Below are positions 63,750-64,000 of a stretch of DNA of 64,000 nucleotides, piece by piece. The position numbers were made by a program, and so were the translations under genes. The notes beneath the pieces were generated by a model that did not search any database, was not told the DNA's origin, and was given only the letters and a program-made list of their open reading frames with translations. The stretch covers positions 1,364,001 to 1,428,000 of the forward strand of contig JACCLO010000003.1 in NCBI GenBank assembly GCA_029448655.1. Direction: 5' to 3'. Each line of letters opens with the position of its first letter. The stretch's first letter is position 1. Source of the DNA: Wolfiporia cocos (Eukaryota; Basidiomycota; Agaricomycetes; Polyporales; Phaeolaceae).

Positions 63750-64000
63750 GCTACGTCCAGTGTGGTCCATGAGCCGTACCTCCTAATTACTAAGATTGGG
63801 AGTAGATTTTCAGCAGCGCTTCTTCACAGAGAGTGTGGAGAAGTTCCTATTCCCATCAAAATCTTCTTCCAGGTTGTATCGCTGGACCGTGCCTCTCTGA
63901 GAGAAAAGACTGAGTCCAGGATATGAGCAAGCCACCATCGCACAGGAGACGGATTTGTTCGATATTGAATGGTCCGAAGTCTACGGATGATTCAGATGAC

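Overview
The window is a fungal nuclear chromosome segment, almost certainly from an Agaricomycete (basidiomycete). Genes are dense with introns of about 48-60 nt with GT..AG ends, pyrimidine-rich promoters are common, and the mobile DNA is Ty3/Gypsy chromovirus plus hAT. A Polyporales-type wood-decay species is my inference from overall flavour, not something shown.

Layout. 1-5902: the 3' part of a DNMT5/Rad8-type protein fusing a cytosine-5 methyltransferase, a zinc-finger region, and a SNF2 ATPase with a RING between its two lobes. 6823-7295 (-): CRIPT. 7502-8371 (-): EFM7/METTL21-like methyltransferase. 8959-11213 and 11573-12974 (+): two neighbouring proteins sharing a C-x2-C-x19-H-x3-C motif. 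13336-14955 (-): a SIRT4-like sirtuin with two microexons. 15172-16660 (+): PEX7, with a small inverted-repeat element in one intron. 19144-20362 (+): secreted GH16 glucanase. 21309-24081 (+): GRDP-like (DUF1399) protein. 24437-28503: a degenerate copy and two intact secreted proteins ending in an interferon-inducible 6-16/ISG12-like domain. 30942-43674: three ACS/Dal5-family MFS transporters with the same 11-exon architecture, the first two in a tandem segmental duplication, with pantothenate synthetase (PAN6) between the second and third. 44098-44979: an uncharacterised low-complexity protein.

The right end is a transposon graveyard. Two nearly full-length Ty3/Gypsy chromoviruses lie on the minus strand, 45858-54076 (LTRs identical, target duplication ATAGC) and 56064-63744 (LTRs differing at one base, target duplication GATGT). 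A 635-bp non-autonomous hAT element (8-bp target duplication) lies between them. Both retroelements encode Gag, a dUTPase, protease, reverse transcriptase, RNase H, integrase and a chromodomain. Both carry an 11-nt primer-binding site complementary to the predicted 5' end of their own RNA, the self-priming arrangement known from Tf1/sushi. Both are interrupted by in-frame stops, several best explained by C-to-T change, which is notable next to a maintenance-type DNA methyltransferase.

Exon boundaries were assembled by hand from GT/AG sites, frame continuity and family conservation. For most multi-exon genes the spliced length is an exact multiple of three with an open frame. There is no transcript evidence.
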